Shown piece by piece: positions 1-8,036 of a stretch of DNA of 51,649 bases. The stretch comes from an uncultured Salinisphaerales bacterium (GTDB lineage: Bacteria; Pseudomonadota; Gammaproteobacteria; Nevskiales; OUC007), in assembly GCA_937896565.1 (NCBI GenBank), contig CALBOV010000112.1:1-51649 (forward strand). Direction: 5' to 3'. The position numbers and the translations under genes were made by a program. The notes under the pieces are model-generated. The model saw nothing but the letters and a program-made list of their open reading frames with translations, had not been told where the DNA came from and did no database searches. Position 1 is the stretch's first letter. Every line of letters begins with the position of its first letter.

Positions 1-1234
1 GGTCCAGGAACTGCAGGCCGCGGTTGGTGTATTTCTTGGCGATGGAGATCACCAGGCGCAGGTTGGCCTCGACCATTTCCTTCTTGGCGCGACGGGCCTT
101 GGCCTCGCCCAGCGACATCTTCTTGTAGATCTCGCGGATTTCCTCGACGGTCAACATGGTGTCGACTTCCATCTGGCCCATGCGGGCCATGATGCGACCG
201 AGGTCTTCGGCGTGCTGGTTGATGCCGGAGGAGTACTTGCGCTTGGCGCGCACCAGTTTCTCGACCCAGGCCTCGTTGGTGAGGTTGCCCGGGAAGCTGT
301 CGATGAACGTCTTGCGCGGCATGCCGGCGCGGTTGACGCAGATGTCCAGAATCTCGCGCTCGGCGGCGCGGATCTTCTCGATGGCCTCGCGCAGATTGCC
401 GGTCAACTGGTCGGTGGTGCGCGGCGTGAGCTTGAAGCGCATGAATTCATGCGACAGCTTTTCGCGCGCGGCCTGGGTATCCGGATGCCCGGTGCCTTTG
501 GTTTCCAGCAGCTTGACGACGGTGTCGAAGTAACCCTGCAGGTTCTCGAACGCGATCCGGCACTCTTCCGGGTCCGGACCGGTGTCGACAGGCTTGTCGT
601 TGCTGTCGTCATCGTCGTCGTCATCCGCGTCGCCGTCATCGTCGCCGTCGCTGTCGTCGGCGGAGTCGGTGGTTTCCTCTTCGGGCTCGTCGGCCACGAC
701 CGGATCGCCGGTTTCCGGATCGACGAAACCAACCATGAAGTCGGTCAGGCGGCGTTCGCCGTCGGCGACCTTCTGCCATTCCTCCAGCAGGATGGCGACC
801 GTCTCCGGGTGGAAGGCCAGTGCGTACATCGCTTCGGCCAGGCCTTCCTCGATGCGCTTGGCGATGCGGATTTCGCCCTGGCGGTCCAGCAGTTCCACCG
901 TGCCCATCTCGCGCATGTACATGCGCACGGGGTCGGTGGTGCGACCCAGCTCGGAATCCAGCGCGGCCAGCGTGGCGGCGGCTTCCTCGGCGGCGTCGTC
1001 ATCGTCCTCGTCGTCGGTGACGGGAGCGTCGGCCATCATGAGCTGGTCTTCGTCCGGTGCTTCTTCGTGCACCGTGATGCCCATGTCGGCGATCATGTTG
1101 ACGATGTCTTCGATCTGCTCCGGATCGACGATGTCGTCCGGCAGGTGATCGTTGACTTCGGCGTAGGTCAGATAGCCCTTCTCTTTACCACGGGCGATCA
1201 ACGCTTTGAGCTGAGATTGCTTCTCGACGGTCAT
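1..1234 (-). CDS. rpoD: RNA polymerase sigma-70 factor RpoD, N-terminal part (runs off window start)
   Basis: Reverse-strand translation from ATG at 1234: [45 protein letters not shown]... through ...[24 protein letters not shown]; sigma70 regions 1.1, 1.2 and start of 2; adjacent to dnaG. Confidence 0.97.
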   Translation of the reverse strand, partial: [411 protein letters not shown]

Positions 1235-1592
1235 AGGAAACGGTCTTGAAAAGTAGGAAGCCGGCGCAGAGACGCCGGCAGAACACGCCATTTTACTAAG
1301 CCGGTACCAGCTTAGGCAAGGTGAGGCAAGGTCTGCCGTTCAAAACATTTGGACCGGCGACGGATCGAATCGATCCCGTCCGGTCGCGGGTGTCGGCGAC
1401 ATTGCGGCCAAGCGCTCGCAGGTTCAGATTGACTCAGTGCCGTGGCACTACACGTTTTCAAGGCCCGATCGGCATCGAGGTTGTGGTGTTGCACCACTGC
1501 GAATCGTCGTCGCATAGCCTGGGCGCCCTGACGCGGACCTCTATATGGTGCGCCTTCGCGGCGGTTCAAGGGGTGGTTCGCAAAGAATCGTT

Positions 1593-3305
1593 TCAGCGCT
1601 GGTAAGCGGCCCGCAGTTCGTCCCGTTCCGCCTGCGTCAGTTCACGGGTGCCTGAAAGTGCGCTGAGCTCCTGAATCCGTCGCCGGGCGTTGTCCTGGGT
1701 GATCAGCCCGAGCGCCTCCTGGAAGTCCGCCTTCGGGTCGAAGCCGGCCGGGACGGCGTCGCCGTTCAGCACGTCCTCCAGCGTCGCCTCATCCGGCTCG
1801 CCCCGCAGTCGTTCCAGGTACTGGGCAGCGGTGAGCGATGGTTTCGCGGCGAAGGCGTGGATCAACTGTTCCAGGAACTGCTGATCCGGCGCGTCGGCCA
1901 GGCGGGGGATCGACGGCAGTTCGGCGGCGAGTCCCGGCTGCTCCAGCAGGGCGCGGGCGGCGCGCCGGACTTTCGGGCTGAGCGTCGGCGGTTCGTGTTC
2001 GTCGACCGATTGCGGTTCGGGTGGTGGGGGAAGAGGAGGGCGCATCGGCGGCGCCGAGGTCATGTCGTGAATATCGAAGCCGACGATCTCGGAGACCTGC
2101 TGCTCCAGTCCCTTGCGAAACGCGCCGGGCGCCAGCGCTTCGAGATGCGGTTTCGCCAGCGCGACCAGCCGCGCCCGGCCGTCGACGGAGGACAGGTCCA
2201 CCTGTTCGGTCAGCCGGTTGAGCAGGAAGCTGGACAGGGGTTCGGCACCGGCGACACGTGCGTTGAAGGCGTCGGCGCCTTCCTTGCGCACCAGCGTGTC
2301 CGGGTCCTCGCCGTCGGGCAGGAACAGCAGGCGGATTTCGCGACCGTCGCGCATGGCGGGCAATGCCCGCTCGACGGCACGCCAGCCGGCCTCGCGTCCC
2401 GCGCGGTCGCCATCGAAGCACAGCACGATCCGCGACGTGGAGCGGAACATCAGGTTGATGTGGTCGGTGGTCGTGGCCGTGCCCAGCGTGGCTACCGCGC
2501 AGTGGATGCCGAACTGCGACAGGGCGACGACGTCCATGTAGCCCTCGACGACCAGCAGATGCGGCAGTTCCTTGCTGGCCTGCCGGGCCTCGTACAGGCC
2601 GTAGAGCTGGGTGCCCTTGTGGAACACCGGCGTTTCCGGTGAGTTCAGGTACTTGGGTTTTTCGTCACCGAAGGCGCGGCCGCCAAAGCCGATCACCCGG
2701 CCGCGCAGGTCGCGGATGGGGAAGGTCACGCGATCGCGAAACCGGTCGTAGGCCCGGCCGTCATCCTTGCGGATCGCCAGGCCGGCCTGCACGGCGATGC
2801 GGGTGTCGGCGATGGCGTCGACCACGGTTTGCCACGCCGCCGGCGCGTAACCGATGCCGAAGCGCTTGGCGGTACGGCCGTCCAGACCGCGGCTCTTCAG
2901 GTAGTCGATGGCCTTGTCGGAGCCTCGGAGCGAGTGGGCGAAGATGCCCTGGGCGGTGTTCAGCGCTTCCCAGATCTTCGGGTCGATCCGCGGCCCGGAA
3001 TCGGCGGCGTCCTGCGGAATCTCGACGCCGGCCATGCGCGCCAGTTCCTCCACGGCGTCACGGAATTCAAGGCGGTCGTACTCCATCAGGAAGCTGATCG
3101 CCGTGCCGTGCGCGCCGCAGCCGAAGCAGTGATAGAACTGCTTGGTCGGCGAGACGGTGAAACTGGGCGACTTCTCGTCGTGGAACGGGCAGCACGCCGC
3201 GTACTCGCTGCCCTGCCGCTTGAGCGACACGCGACCGTCGATCAGCTGGACGATATCCGTCCGCGCCAGCAGATCATCGATGAAGTTTTGCGGGATTCGG
3301 GCCAT
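1593..3305 (-). CDS. dnaG: DNA primase DnaG
   Basis: MARIPQNFIDDLLARTDIVQLIDGRVSLKRQGSEYAACCPFHDEKSPSFTVSPTKQFYHCFGCGAHG: CHC2 zinc finger and TOPRIM; start at 3305 rather than 3431. Confidence 0.97.
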   Translation of the reverse strand: MARIPQNFIDDLLARTDIVQLIDGRVSLKRQGSEYAACCPFHDEKSPSFTVSPTKQFYHCFGCGAHGTAISFLMEYDRLEFRDAVEELARMAGVEIPQDAADSGPRIDPKIWEALNTAQGIFAHSLRGSDKAIDYLKSRGLDGRTAKRFGIGYAPAAWQTVVDAIADTRIAVQAGLAIRKDDGRAYDRFRDRVTFPIRDLRGRVIGFGGRAFGDEKPKYLNSPETPVFHKGTQLYGLYEARQASKELPHLLVVEGYMDVVALSQFGIHCAVATLGTATTTDHINLMFRSTSRIVLCFDGDRAGREAGWRAVERALPAMRDGREIRLLFLPDGEDPDTLVRKEGADAFNARVAGAEPLSSFLLNRLTEQVDLSSVDGRARLVALAKPHLEALAPGAFRKGLEQQVSEIVGFDIHDMTSAPPMRPPLPPPPEPQSVDEHEPPTLSPKVRRAARALLEQPGLAAELPSIPRLADAPDQQFLEQLIHAFAAKPSLTAAQYLERLRGEPDEATLEDVLNGDAVPAGFDPKADFQEALGLITQDNARRRIQELSALSGTRELTQAERDELRAAYQR

Positions 3306-3322
3306 GGCGAGCCGGCCGGCAA

Positions 3323-3799
3323 TCAGAGCAGGGCTTCGATGTCCTTGCGCAGCGACGCCGGCTTGTCGGTCGGCGCGTAGCGCTTCACGACCTCGCCCTT
3401 GGGGTCGACCAGAAACTTGGTGAAGTTCCACTTGATCCCCTTGGAGCCCATCACGCCCGGCCTGGCCGTCTTCAGGCTCTGGTAAAGCGGATGCGCATTG
3501 GGGCCGTTCACCTCGATCTTGGCGAACATCGGGAAGCTGACGTCATAGGTCAGCGAGCAGAAGTTCTTGATCTCGTTCTCGTCACCGGGTTCCTGGTGAC
3601 CGAACTGGTCGCAGGGAAAGCCCAGCACGGCGAAATCGCGGTCCTTGTACTCCTGGTACAGGGCTTCGAGGCCCTCGTACTGCGGAGTGAACCCGCACTT
3701 GCTGGCGGTGTTGACGATCAGCAGCGTCTTGCCGGCATAGTCGCCGAGCGACTGCTCCTGACCGTCGATGGTCTTTGCGGAATGCGTATGAATGCTCAC
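3323..3799 (-). CDS. glutathione peroxidase (Cys-type)
   Basis: LIVNTASKCGFTPQYEGLEALYQEYKDRDFAVLGFPCDQFGHQEPG...KWNFTKFLVD, GPx family signatures. Confidence 0.95.
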   Translation of the reverse strand: MSIHTHSAKTIDGQEQSLGDYAGKTLLIVNTASKCGFTPQYEGLEALYQEYKDRDFAVLGFPCDQFGHQEPGDENEIKNFCSLTYDVSFPMFAKIEVNGPNAHPLYQSLKTARPGVMGSKGIKWNFTKFLVDPKGEVVKRYAPTDKPASLRKDIEALL

Positions 3800-3993
3800 G
3801 GGCGGCGACTCATCGGTTCGGGGCGAACGGGGAGTCTAGCGCGCCGCGGTTCGCGGTCACTAATCCTCTGAGGACGCGACCTCGGGTGGGACGATGCAAC
3901 TGGCGACAGGCGTGGCCTCGCAATCGCACGCCGGGAGCGCAGGGAGCGTGCAGGACACCTCCGTGACCTCCGCCGTGCAGACCTTGGAACAAT

Positions 3994-4017
3994 GGGCTGT
4001 CAGGCTGTCAGGCTGTC
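3994..4017 (-). repeat. tandem octamer repeat GACAGCCT GACAGCCT GACAGCCC (minus-strand sense), 3 units
   Basis: Read directly: plus strand gggctgtcaggctgtcaggctgtc; two perfect units plus one 7/8 unit. Confidence 0.95.
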
Positions 4018-4317
4018 GCCACAACTACAGGCCGGGAGGGTGGGCTCCACGCATGCAATTTCGACGACCGGAGCCCCGCACACGTTCGAGCAGTGACTGG
4101 CGGTGACCTTCGGTTCCCCGTCGCTTGATTTGGGGCGAATGCCGCCAAGGGTGATGTCGTCGACGACGAGTAGTGTGCGAGCAAGAGTGCGGTCTGAAGG
4201 CGAGCGGCAATCCACAGCCCCATCGTAGTCGGGGCAATTGTATGTGGTCATGGTGCCGCTCAGTGAGGAGCATGCGCCAAGCAATATGACTGTACTTAGG
4301 ATGCCGATGGTCCTCAT
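4000..4317 (-). CDS. small cysteine-rich lipoprotein, apparently frameshifted; restored reading frame would span 3860-4317
   Basis: MRTIGILSTVILLGACSS lipobox; CSNVCGAPVVEIACVEPTLPACSC; downstream frame encodes a second homologous copy CSKVCTAEVTEVSCTLPALPACDC. Confidence 0.7.
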   Translation of the reverse strand: MRTIGILSTVILLGACSSLSGTMTTYNCPDYDGAVDCRSPSDRTLARTLLVVDDITLGGIRPKSSDGEPKVTASHCSNVCGAPVVEIACVEPTLPACSCGDSLTA

Positions 4318-4363
4318 ATGCGGCTACCTCCGTTCCTGATATTGCGATTCTCGCTCGTCCGTT

Positions 4364-4519
4364 TCAGTCGTCCGTGCCAGGGCTGACCGCGGGTGGATCG
4401 CTGGCCGGGAAGGATTCCCTGCCGGCTTCGTCGATCAGTTTGTCTTCGTGTTCCTTCGGAGTCTCGTCCTTGCGGTCCTCGGGCTCCGGTACGTTTTCGT
4501 TCTGGGTGCCAGGGTTCAT
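4364..4519 (-). CDS. small acidic hypothetical protein (51 aa) with C-terminal ESFPASDPPAVSPGT motif
   Basis: MNPGTQNENVPEPEDRKDETPKEHEDKLIDEAGRESFPASDPPAVSPGTDD; DEA..ESFPASDPP is a recurring motif of short bacterial hypothetical proteins. Confidence 0.75.
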   Translation of the reverse strand: MNPGTQNENVPEPEDRKDETPKEHEDKLIDEAGRESFPASDPPAVSPGTDD

Positions 4520-4601
4520 GCAACCTCCACCTGGGGAAACTCCGGTTGCACTATACGCTCCCGCGGAACGTTGATCTCCCGCCCGCGGGAACGCATCTAG
4601 T

Positions 4602-5051
4602 TCAACCGGACAGTTTTGCCTTGATCTGACCCGACAGCGCGGACATGTCGGCACGGCCGGCGACCTTGGGCTTGAGGTAGCCCATGACCTTGCCCATGTC
4701 GCGCATGGATTCGGCGCCGGTGCTGGCCATGGCCTCGTCGATCAGCGCGGCCAGTTCCTCGTCGCCAAGCTGCTCCGGCAAGTACTCGGCCAGCATGGCG
4801 GCTTCGGCGGCTTCCTGGTCGGCGAGATCGTTGCGGTCGCCGTCGCGGTACTGCGCTTCGGCCTCGCGGCGCTGCTTGACCAGCTTCTCGACGATGGCGA
4901 TCACGTCGTCGTCGGTCAGTTCGATGCGTTCGTCCACCTCGCGCTGTTTCATCGCGGCGGTGAGCATGCGAATGGTCGTCAGGCGCTCCTTGTCCTTCTC
5001 GCGCATGGCGGTCTTCATGTCGGCGGTGATGCGTTCCTTCAGGGCGGACAT
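4602..5051 (-). CDS. yqeY: GatB/YqeY domain-containing protein
   Basis: MSALKERITADMKTAMREKDKERLTTIRMLTAAMKQREVDERIELTDDDVIAIVEKLVKQRREA...; between rpsU and dnaG as commonly seen. Confidence 0.95.
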   Translation of the reverse strand: MSALKERITADMKTAMREKDKERLTTIRMLTAAMKQREVDERIELTDDDVIAIVEKLVKQRREAEAQYRDGDRNDLADQEAAEAAMLAEYLPEQLGDEELAALIDEAMASTGAESMRDMGKVMGYLKPKVAGRADMSALSGQIKAKLSG

Positions 5052-5079
5052 GGGGTGTTCCTCGTTCGGTTCGGGGGCT

Positions 5080-5112
5080 TCAAAACAAAACTAGCGGCCG
5101 CAGCCGCTAGTT
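5080..5112 (-). terminator. Rho-independent terminator downstream of rpsU
   Basis: Minus strand AACTAGCGGC-TGCG-GCCGCTAGTT then TTTGTTTTG; perfect 10-bp stem at 5089-5098/5103-5112 with T tract. Confidence 0.85.
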
Positions 5113-5155
5113 GAGTACGCAATGTCAGGCGCCAATGGCTGCCTGGATACCGCCT

Positions 5156-5371
5156 CTAGTACAGGCGGGTCCGGCGCGCCGTCTCGCGGGACAGCTTCTT
5201 GGCATGGCGCTTTACAGCAGCCGCCTTCTTGCGCTTGCGTTCCTGGCTGGGCTTCTCGAAGAACTCACGCTTGCGCACGTCGGACAGCACACCGGCCTTT
5301 TCGCAGGTGCGCTTGAAGCGGCGCAGAGCAACTTCGAAAGGCTCGTTTTCTTTGACGCGAACGCTAGGCAT
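5156..5371 (-). CDS. rpsU: 30S ribosomal protein S21
   Basis: [60 protein letters not shown]. Confidence 0.98.
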   Translation of the reverse strand: MPSVRVKENEPFEVALRRFKRTCEKAGVLSDVRKREFFEKPSQERKRKKAAAVKRHAKKLSRETARRTRLY

Positions 5372-5424
5372 GTTGAGATCAGCTCCGTGGCCTATCCTGG
5401 GAGGCTTGGCAAAAAGGGACGCGG

Positions 5425-5453
5425 ATTCTAATGGCGGGGCGCGTGATTTTCAA
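5425..5453 (-). promoter_or_regulatory. sigma-70 promoter for rpsU
   Basis: Minus strand TTGAAA-N17-TAGAAT about 55-80 nt upstream of rpsU start. Confidence 0.65.
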
Positions 5454-5460
5454 CGACAAA

Positions 5461-5488
5461 TTTACATTGCCGTCAAAGCACGGATAAT
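5461..5488 (+). promoter_or_regulatory. sigma-70-like promoter for tsaD
   Basis: TTTACA-N16-GATAAT upstream of tsaD. Confidence 0.5.
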
Positions 5489-5553
5489 CCGGCCTCTTCC
5501 CGCGTTCCCTCAAGGCTTTCGCGGTTGCTCGAACCCCCACCCAACCTGACGAC

Positions 5554-6561
5554 TTGACCACCGTACTCGGCATCGAAACCTCCTGCGACGAAACCGGCGT
5601 GGCTGTCTACGACACGCGGCGCGGTTTGCTGGGCGAGGCGCTGTACAGCCAGATCAGGCTGCATGCCGAGCACGGCGGCGTGGTGCCGGAACTGGCCTCG
5701 CGGGATCACGTCCGGCGACTGTCCGGGCTGGTCGACGAGGTGTTGGCCCAGGCGGAGCTGCTCCGGACCGATGTCATTGCCTATACGGCGGGGCCTGGCC
5801 TGATCGGGGCGCTGATGGTCGGTGCCTCGTTCGCGACCGGTCTGGCAACTGCATGGGACGTTCCGGTGGTGCCGGTGCATCACATGGAAGGCCACCTGCT
5901 CGCGCCGCTGATGAGCGGCGAGGCGCCGGCCTTTCCGTTTGTCGCGCTGCTGGTCTCCGGCGGGCACACGCTGCTGGTGCGGGTCGACGGCATCGGCCGC
6001 TACACCCTGCTGGGGCAGACCCGGGACGATGCGGTCGGCGAGGCCTTCGACAAGACCGCCAAGCTGCTCGGCCTGGATTATCCCGGTGGCCCAGCCGTCG
6101 CGAGGCTGGCCGAGTCTGGCGATCCGGGCCGGTTCCGCCTGCCGCGCCCGATGCTGGACAAGCCGGGTCTGGACTTCTCCTTTTCCGGGCTCAAGACCGC
6201 GGTCTATCTGCTGGCGCAGGACGAACCGGACGCCGGACCCGACATCGCACGCGCCTTCGAGGAGGCGGTGGTCGAGACGCTGGCGACCAAATGCGCCCGG
6301 GCGCTGGATGCGGCGGGCTGCCAGGACTTGCTGATCGCCGGAGGTGTGGCCGCCAACCGGAGGTTGCGTGCGGCCCTGTCCGCGTTGCCCGGCGTACGAC
6401 TGCACACGCCACCGTTGAATCTGTGCACCGACAACGGCGCGATGATCGCGCACGCCGGCGCGCTGCGAGTCAGCGATGCGATTGCCCGTCCGACCGCGAT
6501 GTCCGCTCGCGCCCGCTGGCCGCTCGATACACTGGCGCCGCCCGCCGGGGCCAGCACCTGA
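5554..6561 (+). CDS. tsaD: tRNA N6-adenosine threonylcarbamoyltransferase TsaD (TTG start)
   Basis: [17 protein letters not shown]...[12 protein letters not shown]...[11 protein letters not shown]...[10 protein letters not shown]; divergent from rpsU. Confidence 0.97.
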   Translation: MTTVLGIETSCDETGVAVYDTRRGLLGEALYSQIRLHAEHGGVVPELASRDHVRRLSGLVDEVLAQAELLRTDVIAYTAGPGLIGALMVGASFATGLATAWDVPVVPVHHMEGHLLAPLMSGEAPAFPFVALLVSGGHTLLVRVDGIGRYTLLGQTRDDAVGEAFDKTAKLLGLDYPGGPAVARLAESGDPGRFRLPRPMLDKPGLDFSFSGLKTAVYLLAQDEPDAGPDIARAFEEAVVETLATKCARALDAAGCQDLLIAGGVAANRRLRAALSALPGVRLHTPPLNLCTDNGAMIAHAGALRVSDAIARPTAMSARARWPLDTLAPPAGAST

Positions 6562-6592
6562 CCTCTCACTCCTTGCACCGCACCGAGCACCC

Positions 6593-6961
6593 ATGGACCT
6601 GATCTACCTGCGCGATCTGCGCATCGAGACCGTCATCGGCATCTTCGACTGGGAGCGCGAGATTCGGCAGACCGTCGTGATCGATCTCGAGATGGGCACC
6701 GATATTCGCCGAGCGGCGGAAACCGATGCCATTGACCACACGCTGGACTACAAGTCGGTGGCGAAACGCATCATCGGATTTGTCGAGGAAGCGAAATTCG
6801 AACTGGTGGAGACGCTGACCGACCGCATCGCCCGGATCATCATCACCGAGTTCGCCGTGCCCTACGTCAAGGTCACCGTGAACAAGCAGGGCGCGGTGCG
6901 CGGCTCGCGGGATGTCGGCGTCATCATCGAGCGTCGCCCGGAGGACTATGCCGATGGCTGA
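6593..6961 (+). CDS. folB: dihydroneopterin aldolase
   Basis: MDLIYLRDLRIETVIGIFDWEREIRQTVVIDLEMGTDIRRAAETDAIDHTLDYKSV; followed by folK. Confidence 0.95.
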   Translation: MDLIYLRDLRIETVIGIFDWEREIRQTVVIDLEMGTDIRRAAETDAIDHTLDYKSVAKRIIGFVEEAKFELVETLTDRIARIIITEFAVPYVKVTVNKQGAVRGSRDVGVIIERRPEDYADG

Positions 6962-7460
6962 GGTGTTCATCGGTGCCGGGAGCAACGAGAACGCGGAAGA
7001 GAATCTCGCCCGGGGCGTACGGCTGCTGCGGGAGCGGTTCGGGGCGGTGAGCTGTTCTCCGGTGTACCGGAATCCGGCCGTCGGGTTCGCCGGCGATGAT
7101 TTTCTGAATTTCGTGATTCGCCTGGCGACTGACGAACCGATGGCCGGGGTGATGCGCGATCTGCGCGAGATCGAGGATCGCTGCGGCCGTGATCGCGGCG
7201 GGCCGAAGTTCAGCCCGAGAACGCTGGACCTCGATTTGCTGCTGTACGGGGATTACGTGTCGGATGATCCGGCGGTGGATGTGCCGCGCGACGAGATCCT
7301 GAAATACGCGTTCGTGCTGAAGCCGCTGGCCGATCTTGCTCCGGAGCAGCGACACCCGGTCGACGGGCAAACCTACGCGGCGTTGTGGCGCGCCATGGCG
7401 CAGTCCGGCCCCGCAGCGCTGACGCGAGTCGACTGGACGCCGGAGCAAGCGCCGGTTTAG
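6954..7460 (+). CDS. folK: 2-amino-4-hydroxy-6-hydroxymethyldihydropteridine diphosphokinase
   Basis: MAEVFIGAGSNENAEENL...FLNFVIRLAT...RDRGGPKFSPRTLDLDLLLYGD; overlaps folB end. Confidence 0.95.
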   Translation: MAEVFIGAGSNENAEENLARGVRLLRERFGAVSCSPVYRNPAVGFAGDDFLNFVIRLATDEPMAGVMRDLREIEDRCGRDRGGPKFSPRTLDLDLLLYGDYVSDDPAVDVPRDEILKYAFVLKPLADLAPEQRHPVDGQTYAALWRAMAQSGPAALTRVDWTPEQAPV

Positions 7461-7987
7461 CCCGCCATCCTCTGCGCGAATGCGTGGAGGCTTTCGACGC
7501 AGCGTACGCCGCTGAGCGCATCACCATGCTCTGCCTCGGTCGCCGCGCCGTGACCGGTGCGAACCAGCACCGGCCGGGTGCCGGCCGAGCGGGCGGCCTG
7601 CACGTCGTTCCATTCATCGCCCAGCACCGCGATGGTTTCGGCATCGATCTGCATCCGTCGGGCGATGTCCTGGATCAGCGCAGCCTTGCCCGCCTGGCGG
7701 TCCTCGGCGTCGGAATGCGGATTGAAGGCGATGGCGTCGAAGCGGCCACCGAACTGGCTCACGGCGTCCTGCATGCGTTGATGAATCGCGAACAAGTCGT
7801 CGTGCGTCAACTCGCCGCTGCCGAGCAATGGCTGATGGGTGACGACGCAGACGCGCACACCGCTCTGATTGAGTTGCGCCACGGCTTCCAGGCTGCCGGG
7901 GATGGGGCGCCAGTCCGCCGGGCGGCGAACGCCGCCGTCCACCGGTTCGTTGATGACGCCGTCGCGGCCGAGGATCACCAGTTTCAT
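7457..7987 (-). CDS. gmhB: D-glycero-beta-D-manno-heptose-1,7-bisphosphate 7-phosphatase-like HAD hydrolase
   Basis: MKLVILGRDGVINEP...WRPIPGSLEAVAQLNQSGVRVCVVTHQ...; downstream of glyS. Catalytic motif reads GRDGVIN rather than DRDGVIN. Confidence 0.85.
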   Translation of the reverse strand: MKLVILGRDGVINEPVDGGVRRPADWRPIPGSLEAVAQLNQSGVRVCVVTHQPLLGSGELTHDDLFAIHQRMQDAVSQFGGRFDAIAFNPHSDAEDRQAGKAALIQDIARRMQIDAETIAVLGDEWNDVQAARSAGTRPVLVRTGHGAATEAEHGDALSGVRCVESLHAFAQRMAG

Positions 7988-8036
7988 GGCCGACAGTGTA
8001 GCGCCGACCTGTCGCCGACGCTGCGGGTCAAACGGA

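Noticed and set aside
212-1249. 345-aa plus-strand ORF
   Set aside because: Antisense shadow of rpoD.
1857-2642. 261-aa plus-strand ORF
   Set aside because: Antisense shadow of dnaG.
5473-6594. 373-aa minus-strand ORF
   Set aside because: Antisense shadow of tsaD; also covers the divergent promoter region.
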